From Chrysopilus asiliformis (lineage: Eukaryota; Arthropoda; Insecta; Diptera; Rhagionidae), in the NCBI GenBank assembly GCA_964034945.1, contig OZ035964.1:9331942-9395941 (forward strand): a DNA stretch of 64,000 nucleotides, read 5' to 3'. Made by a program: the position numbers and the translations under genes. The notes below the pieces were generated by a model. It made no database searches. It was not told where the DNA came from and saw only the letters and a list, made by a program, of their open reading frames with translations. Of this stretch, positions 57,165 through 64,000 are shown piece after piece; position 1 is the first letter of the stretch; each line of letters starts with the position of its first letter.

Positions 57165-60100
57165 ATGACACCTAAAATAACCGATGAGGAGATTAAGAAT
57201 CAAGTGATCCAGGGTAAGAATTGAACCTAATTTATTAATTTGTAACCAAAATTCAATTAGAATGAAATTTTCGCAATTAGAAATTGAATAAAATTAACGA
57301 GTATTTTAAATACTTTTTTTTGTATTTGTCGTAATACAAAAATTATTGTAGAAATATCGTCAATTCTTAATAATTATCGTGTAAATTTCGAGTTTTATTT
57401 GAAAATAATTATATTTGTATAAATACCGACAGAATGTATATTATTAGAAATATCTAATGTGAATAGATCATGACTTTCTTATATAAAATCCATTTTCTCA
57501 TATAAAAAAATCCATTTCTTTTTACAAAATCTGAAATATCTCGATCACGGTAAATTACAAAATTGTGAGAACCGTTAGTTTTCGAGATAATCGCAAAAAA
57601 CCGATTTCTTGAATAACGCTGTATTTCGATAATGGTTTGAGATATTAATTTCTAGTAAAAGAAAAAAGTGTAGGAAATTTTATTGTCTTGGGCTTTTTTC
57701 CCACATATGACAGCTGAAAATCGCGTAGTTTCACCGCGTCTTGATTAACAATTTTTCATCCCAAGAAATATCTCACCGCAATGAGATTTTTTTGACAACT
57801 GGGCCGAAAATCTCTTGAAATTTTAGTACCCAAAATGGCGATGAAAAGGAAACACCTAGTCGCCGCTCTTGCAATTAATGCAATACGTGAAATTGAAAAG
57901 GCTGAAACAGAAGAACAGACGAAAAGAAAAACCTCTTAATGTTATATATTCTCTTCCAACGCTTTTTGTATCGTATTGTTTGTAAAAATTAGTTATTTTC
58001 GCAACTACTTGTCGGGAGAATTTAGATTCCGCCATCTTGAATTGGGAAATTCCAAGAAATTTTGCAATTGCAAGATTTCATGAAATTTATCTCTGGGATT
58101 TTTTATCGCCGTCAACTCGGGCTCTGATTGGTCAATCAAAAATCTCTGCGATGAAAAATCCCAAATGAAGACACGGTGTAAATGGCGAAAAACGAGATTA
58201 CAATTTTTAATAAAAGGCCGCCATTTTAATTACTTCCGGTGAATAAGATCGTCGCCATCCAGGTCCAAATACCCCTTGAAAATTTCATGATTCTAACTCA
58301 ATTGTAATGCTGAAATCGTATGGCATCGACTTGGCTAGTACTCAAGAAGTGTTTTTTAGGCAAAAATATGAGGTCGAAATATTTCGTGATCACAATTACT
58401 TTATAATACTACGTATAAGAAAGTAAAAATATTTGTTGCTATCAGAAATTCATCAAAATGTTTACGTTCGATATTAGTGATTGCAATTTGTTTACATTCA
58501 TAATTAATGGAAATTTATTAATGAACAATTATTTATTTTTGATGATTGTTAATGTGGTTTCACTTAACAATTATTTACTTTCATGTATGATGAAATGAAA
58601 ATGTGCAGATGAAACCGAAATACAAAAATTCTACAATAATAAGACAATATTTCTCACAGGAGGGACAGGATTTTTTGGAAAAAGTATGTTTTTTTCGATT
58701 ATTTTGTTTTTTTGTTCATTTCATAACTATTATCAAATTTTGTTTGTTTTTTTTTCAAACCACAAGTAATTGTTGAGAAATTAATAAGGGCGACAAACTT
58801 TTGTCACATCTATCTCTTGGTTCGCAACAAAAAGGGTAAAGCATGCTTCGAGAGGATCGAGGAAATCTTCGATGATCCAGTAAGTATCTATCAAACATTA
58901 CGTAATTAATAAAAATTTAAAAAAATGTTTATTTTTTTTTGTAAATTAGATTTTCGATGTAATTAAACGTGACAAACCGAAATATCGCCAAAAGGTATCG
59001 GTAATAACTGGTGATTGTTGTTTACAAGGACTTGGAATTTCTGATGAGAATCGACGTATCCTTGAAGATTGTGTAAATATTGTTATTCATGGGGCGGCGA
59101 CTGTTCGATTCGATGAAAAATTAAAAATCGCACTCGATATTAATGTGAATGGGACACGTGAAATATTAAAATTGTGTAAAAATATTAAAAATCTCGATGC
59201 TGTTGTGCATGTCTCGACAGCATTTGCCAATTGCAATTACAGCAATATTGATGAGAAATTCTACAAGATGAGATTATCTGGTGAAAATGCATGCCGTTTA
59301 AATGATTGCCTCGATGATAAAATAATGGACAACATTACAAGTGAATTGATCAAGGATTATCCAAATACATACACATTTACCAAGGCTTTAGCAGAGGATT
59401 TGGTTAAAAATCATGGCAAGGGATTACCAATAACCATATTTCGACCTGGAATTGGTGAGATTTTTTTTAAATCCATTTTTATTGTAATTTGAAGGAATAC
59501 TTTATATTGGCTTCACAAGTTTTAAGAGCAGCGAGCAATTGTCCGTTTACTCGTTTCAAAGTTTTATTTTATACCCGAATGGTGAAACCAAAGGGTATAT
59601 TAACTTTGCCTTACCGTTTGTAACGCCAAGATCCCGTCATCACAAACAAAAATGAATTACAACAGTGTGTTTAGAATGATAAAAATAATTAATTTTTGCA
59701 TGTCCGTCCGTCTGTCCATCTGTCCGTCCGTCCGTCCGTCTGTCCGTCTGTCCGTCTGTCCGTCTGTCCGTCTGTCCGTCTGTCCGTCTGTCCGTCTGTC
59801 CGTCTGTCCGTCTGTCCGTCTGTCCGTCTGTTCGTCTGTCCGTCTGTCCGTCTGTCCGTCTGTCCGTCTGTCCGTCTGTCCGTCTGTCCGTCCATCCGTC
59901 CGTCCGTCCGTCCGTCCGTCTGTCTGTTGTGCGGATTGCAGGCGAACGGGTTGAGCTACAGACTTGAAATTTTGCGCAGATCCGTTTTTCGTAAAATGCG
60001 AGGCTTAGTTCGCAAAAATGGACTATTTGGGGGGGGGGGGGGGGGGGGTTTGACTCAAAGTGGAATTTTGGTACAACTGTTCGAATTTTGATACGAATAT

Positions 60101-62977
60101 CACCATACGGGTTTTCAATAATTGCGAGATCGGCAATTATAGCTTTTGTTATGTTTTAATTTGTTTCCAATTAATAAATTTCAAATCGGCAAGGTTATTT
60201 TCCCTGCAAGGAGAAAAATAATCTCTGATGCAACTAATATAATATATTCGGGGGAATCAGATTATGATTGGGGAAAACATATTATTATGTTGTGGGACAA
60301 AACATTTGGGTTATCGCAAACAAAACTTATTGTCCTTAACCGGGAAATCGTTATTTCGTTAAGTAATTTAGATACGTTACCATAACGTTTCCTATTCCTT
60401 TTTTATTTAGCTTGCTTTTGTATCTGTGTGCCTGTTTGTTTATTTGCCTGTCACTGTCAAATCTTGTAATCTATTTTTGACCCACTTCTACTCGTCAGAT
60501 TGACTTGAAATTTTGCACACATACGTAAGTCCGATGATAATACCATATTTCGTCCTTGTAGGGGCAGGTAGGATAGGGGTAGGTCCTGTAAGGACAACGT
60601 TATTATCCAATTTTCGGGAAAAAAATCTCATCTTGGGATTTTTGGGGTCTCTGATTCGGATTCTGGCATTTAGAAATCCGTAAGGATAAAGGAGAATCCT
60701 GTAAGGACAACGTAATTATCAAATTTTCTGGAAAAAATCTCAACTTGGGGTTTTTGGGGTCACTAAATCCGAATCTGGTATTATGGGGTCTGTAAGAATA
60801 TCTCAAAGGCAACGATATCTATTCGACGACTAAAAACTATATAAAGGGTGATCCAATTGGAAGTACTTTTTCCAATAGGGTTGTTTTGACAGTTCTTATG
60901 CGTCAACTGGCTTGTCTATATGACGTTTGTGGTCAGTATTCAGTGCCATTTCATCATGAATAGACTTACGTGTGAACAACGTTTACTAATTGTGGAAACT
61001 TATTTCCAAAATCTGTGCTCAGTTAGGAATTGTTATAGAGCTCTTCGTCCAAATTTTGGTCGTCATAATCGTCCCACTGAACGCACTATTCGTGAAACCA
61101 TCACCAAATTTCGAACTAATTTTACACTATTAGACATTCATCCATCAACCAGAGTGCGTACAGCCCTTTTTTGGTGCGGTTTAATCGCAGGCGGCATCAT
61201 CGGACCGCATTTCTTTAAAAATGCGGAAGGAGTGCGTGTTACTGTCAATTAAGCTCGCTTAAGAGCAATGATCAATAAATTTTTGTTGCCAAAAATTCAA
61301 GATATTGGTGTAGCTGACTTGTGGTTTCAACAGGATGGCGCTACATGCCATAAAGCTAACGATACAATCGCTTTATTGAGGGAAACGTTCGATGAAAACA
61401 TCATTTCAAGAAATTGGCCACCGAGATCTTGTGATCTGACACCATTGGATTACTTTCTGTGGGGAGATGTGAAATCTCTTGTTTACGTCGATAAAACCGG
61501 AACGATTACAGCTTTGGAAGCAAACATAACCCGTGCTATTCGCGGAATACCGACCGATATGCTTAAAAGAAAGGGTCGAAAATTGCACCCACAGAATGGA
61601 CCATTTAAAAGTTAGTCGTGGGCAACATTTTTGAAGGAAATTATCTTTAAACATTAAATGGCATAAACCAAACTAACAACTTAAATAAAGATTTTCCTCA
61701 ATATATTATTTATTATGTTTTATTTTAAAAAAAATAGGAAGCTCTTATTGGATCACCGTTTATAAGCGTACTAATCAAATACCAAATGACTGAAAAAGAT
61801 CAAACAAAAAAAAATTGAAAAAAGCTTTTATTTACAAAAAATGCATTAAATAATAATTTTTTGGGTGCTTGTTATCAAAAATAAAAGCGAGATAAAACAT
61901 AAAAAATAAAATAAAACAGATATTTATATCGCTTTTATTTTTGATAAACAGCATCCAAAAAAATTGTTTTTTTTCCTTTTTAGCGCATTTTTCATAAATA
62001 AAAGCTTTTTTTTTGAACAAAAATCTTAAATTGCAGTTTTAACTTATTTTTCTCTCTCAGTGATCCCGTCGTATAGAGAACCTATGCCTGGATGGATTGA
62101 CAATATGTACGGACCAAGTGGTATAATAATTGGGGTTGGAGCTGGAATTTTGCGTGTCTTCCATGGACAGGTAGAGAATAAGGCGCACGTCGTTCCAGTC
62201 GATATGTCTATAAATGCGCTATTAGCCAGTGCTTGGGATATTTCAAAAAATATGTGAGTTTCTATTATTATCCAAAATTACATTGTCGAAATAATTCATT
62301 GTGTTTTAGTTATGATGAGCCACCGATTTACAATTATATTCCCGATAATGATAATCCATTGGCGTGGAAAACATATATCGAAGTTGGTTCGAAGTTTGGT
62401 TCACAATTGCCAATAACCAGATCACTTTGGTACACAACACTGACCGTAACCTCATCGAAATTCTTATTTAAATTATTAACGTTTTTATATCATACCCTGC
62501 CAGCATTCATAATGGACACCGGATTGTTACTAATGGGCAAAAAACCAAGGTAGATAACCACAAATATTTTTTTTTAAAAATTCCTTTCTATTCAATGGTG
62601 TTTCTTTTTTAAATTTTCTTTTCAGAATGATGCAAATATATAAAAAAGTTGATAAGTTTTGTAGTGTGATGACTTATTTCAGTAACAGAAAATGGACATT
62701 CACAAATTTTAAGACCAGAGAACTTTGGTCCAAACTATCGAATGAAGACAAAGAGATATTCTTTTTCGATATGCGACAAGTTGAATGGACAAATTTAATC
62801 GAATCGAGCTTAAGTGGGATTCGACGATACGTTATCAAAGAGGATCCAGAAACAATCCCTGAAGCACTAAAACGATATAAACGTTTTAAGATCCTTCATT
62901 ACACTCTGCTATACACAATCTATACATTTGGCGTACTAATTTTGTACTCCATTTTGTCAAAATGGTTACTCTCATAA
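57165..62977 (+). CDS. Fatty acyl-CoA reductase (FAR-B), spliced
   Basis: Same predicted activity as FAR-A (fatty acyl-CoA to fatty alcohol with NADPH). Exons: 57165-57213, 58609-58683, 58767-58879, 58950-59454, 62061-62253, 62310-62549, 62626-62977; 1527 nt, 508 aa, all junctions GT-AG and in phase. TGGTGFFG (residues 33-40) is the nucleotide-binding loop. HGAATVRFDEKLK follows. Y220 and K224 form the catalytic pair in YTFTK. YREPMPGWIDN-MYGPSG ends the Rossmann domain. The C-terminal exons form the Sterile domain (FFFDMRQVEW, DPETIPEALKRY) with a final hydrophobic segment ending KWLLS. Unlike FAR-A it has no intron before YTFTK and none in the last domain. The start follows an acceptor by 17 nt; the frame is open upstream within the exon, so an earlier start in an unseen exon is not excluded. 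No lesions seen. Confidence 0.92.
57473..58424 (-). repeat. Repeat family B copy in FAR-B intron 1, split by a Harbinger-like element
   Basis: Ends ACTTTCTTATA (57473) and CGTATAAGAAAGT (58424). The interior is interrupted between GCGTAGTTT (57731) and TAAATGGCGAAAAAC (58179). Confidence 0.7.
57732..58178 (+). mobile_element. 447 bp PIF/Harbinger-like element with nuclease-start relic
   Basis: Ends CACCGCGTCTTGATT ... AATGAAGACACGGTG; TAA follows at the right but the left flank lacks it, so the left junction is damaged. A 34-codon frame (57835-57939) reads MAMKRKHLVAALAINAIREI then ends after a basic stretch. This resembles the short N-terminus of Harbinger nucleases. The right 100 bp is duplicated at 17660-17770. 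Confidence 0.65.
59573..60140 (+). repeat. Repeat family A copy in FAR-B intron, with (CCGTCTGT)n and G-run
   Basis: GAATGGTGAAACCAAAGGG start, GTAACGCCAAGATCCC, a CCGTCTGT array (about 59704-59925), then a run of about 19 G near 60030. It ends CTTTTGTTATGTTTT. Frames across the array are artefacts. Confidence 0.7.
60844..61760 (+). mobile_element. mariner-like element, 917 bp, internally deleted, in FAR-B intron
   Basis: Ends AAGGGTGATCCAATTGGAAG and ... TTGGATCACCGTT, TA at 60842-60843 and 61761-61762. It carries a disrupted transposase gene. Confidence 0.85.
60958..61615 (+). pseudogene. mariner-type transposase, deleted and interrupted
   Basis: The start MNRLTCEQRLLIVETYFQ begins a helix-turn-helix domain that continues to about RTIRETITKFR. 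A deletion then removes the region with the first catalytic Asp. The remaining catalytic part has LFWCGLIAGGIIGPHFF, a stop at 61250-61252, then FQQDGATCHKAND (Asp at 61334) and CDLTPLDYFLWG (last Asp at 61448, 37 residues between the two), i.e. a DD37D-like spacing. The C-terminus ends at 61615. It is related to, but distinct from, the deleted mariner copies elsewhere. Confidence 0.8.
61818..62012. repeat. AT-rich foldback in FAR-B intron
   Basis: AAAAAGCTTTTATTTA...ATCAAAAATAAAAGCGA is mirrored by TCGCTTTTATTTTTGAT...AAATAAAAGCTTTTT. Its right end is about 50 bp before the acceptor of the next exon. Confidence 0.65.
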
Positions 62978-62998
62978 TGTGCCATTTTCTATATGAAA

Positions 62999-63004
62999 AA
63001 TAAA
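62999..63004 (+). promoter_or_regulatory. Poly(A) signal for FAR-B
   Basis: AATAAA 22 nt after the stop codon (TAA 62975-62977). Confidence 0.6.
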
Positions 63005-63156
63005 CAAAATGAAATTACAAAAGTATTTTTATTTACACATATATCTAAAATACAGATCTGGAACACGATTAACAAAAACAAAATAAAAAATATCAGTTGT
63101 GATCAACACAAAACTTCCCTCTGCAATATTTTATGTCGGAAAAAATATGTAAAAAA

Positions 63157-63862
63157 CTAGCTTGCATACCCGTCGTTGCCGGATTAAGTTTTTTCAAATT
63201 TTTTTTTATGGTCTTTGTTGAAGCTAAACTTTAGGCCAATCGGCTCGGTAGTTTCCCCGCGAAAGGGTAACATAGAGCGAAAAATAAGTTTCTAGATTAC
63301 TTTACCTCCCTCCACTTAGTCCCCCACTTCTCGGGCTACTTTTTAATGGGTCTATGTTGGGGCTGTACCCCCGACGAACATCTTTGTCAAATTTCAGGCC
63401 AATCGGTTCAGTAGTTTCCCCGCTGTTTCACTAGTAGTATCGGGTCAGTAGGTTCAGTAGTTTTCTAATATATAAAAATGAGTTGGTGTCTGTCTGTCTG
63501 TATGTATGTCTGTCTGTCTGTCTGTATGTCTGTCTGTCTGTCTGTCTGTATGTCTGGCTATCTGTCTGTATGTCTGTCTGTCTGTTCCTCTTTCACGCAA
63601 AAACGGCTGAACCGATTGACATGAAATTTGGCATGAGTGTCTGTGGTAGTTCTGGTTCCAACATAGGCATACGGAAAAGTAGCGCGAGGGGTGGGGGGAG
63701 TAAGGGGAGGGGGTAAAGTGATTTCGAAACTTAGTTTTTGCGCTATGTTACCGTTTCGCGGGAAAACTACCGAGCCGATTGGCCTGAAATTTAGCTCCAA
63801 CATAGACCATCAAAAAAAAATTTTTAAAAAACTTAACCGGCAACGACGGGTATGCAAGCTAG
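63157..63862. mobile_element. Two Helitron-like elements fused head to head
   Basis: The left half (63157 to about 63462) begins, on the plus strand, with CTAGCTTGCATACCCGTCG; the right half (about 63463-63862) ends CGACGGGTATGCAAGCTAG. So both outer ends are Helitron 3' termini (CTAG next to T on the outside of each) and the 5' ends meet in the middle, where the left one is truncated. (TCTG)n/(TATG)n runs lie at 63488-63590. Confidence 0.65.
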
Positions 63863-64000
63863 TTAAAAACATAAAATTCTATGGAAAGTGATTTTGAAAA
63901 ATTCCAATTAGAGTCATGTAAGTGAACTGGAGTGATATTCCGTAACTTGTTTCAAGCGTTTGTTTCGAGTTAGAAGAACAAGAAGTATTCGCTGTCTCTG

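Overview
The window looks like an AT-rich, repeat-heavy insect chromosome, probably a fly or relative. The evidence is two spliced genes of a typical insect family with mostly 55-125 bp introns, AATAAA poly(A) signals, and many arthropod-type DNA transposon remnants (Tc1/mariner, pogo, piggyBac, PIF/Harbinger, hAT, Helitron). Nothing in it looks bacterial or plasmid-like. The species cannot be fixed from sequence alone.

The only convincing host genes are two fatty acyl-CoA reductase (FAR) paralogues in tandem on the plus strand. FAR-A runs from 25934 to 33629 (9 coding exons in this model, about 513 aa). FAR-B runs from 57165 to 62977 (7 coding exons, 508 aa). Both have the N-terminal Rossmann NAD(P)-binding motif, a YTFTK catalytic motif, a YREP/YRDP...GWIDN...YGP block and a C-terminal 'Sterile' domain with a hydrophobic tail. 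Both start codons sit 17-18 nt after a splice acceptor, so each gene needs an upstream, probably non-coding, exon. A-rich 5'UTR-like stretches with donor sites at about 1425 and 48066 are candidates. FAR-A has two introns that FAR-B lacks, and the first of these does not splice in frame with any canonical donor.

Region by region: 1-1.4 kb is an A-rich possible leader. From 1.9 to 25.9 kb lie repeats and single-copy DNA with no confident gene; one exon-like block on the minus strand at 10.0 kb is worth testing. FAR-A occupies 25.9-33.7 kb, with its large introns filled by a Helitron, pogo and Harbinger miniature elements and a repeat copy carrying short tandem arrays. From 34 to 47 kb there are deleted mariners, a decayed Tc1 element, TTAA-flanked miniature elements and a three-deep nest at 41.5-42.9 kb. 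A 5 kb nest follows at 51.9-56.9 kb: a pogo-like element holding an inverted-duplicated piggyBac, abutting a second element that holds an unclassified 1.28 kb element with long terminal inverted repeats and one small open reading frame. FAR-B closes the window, followed by two Helitrons fused head to head.

FARs reduce fatty acyl-CoA to fatty alcohols with NADPH for waxes, cuticular lipids or pheromones. Tandem FAR copies are common in insects. No operon-like organisation is expected or seen.
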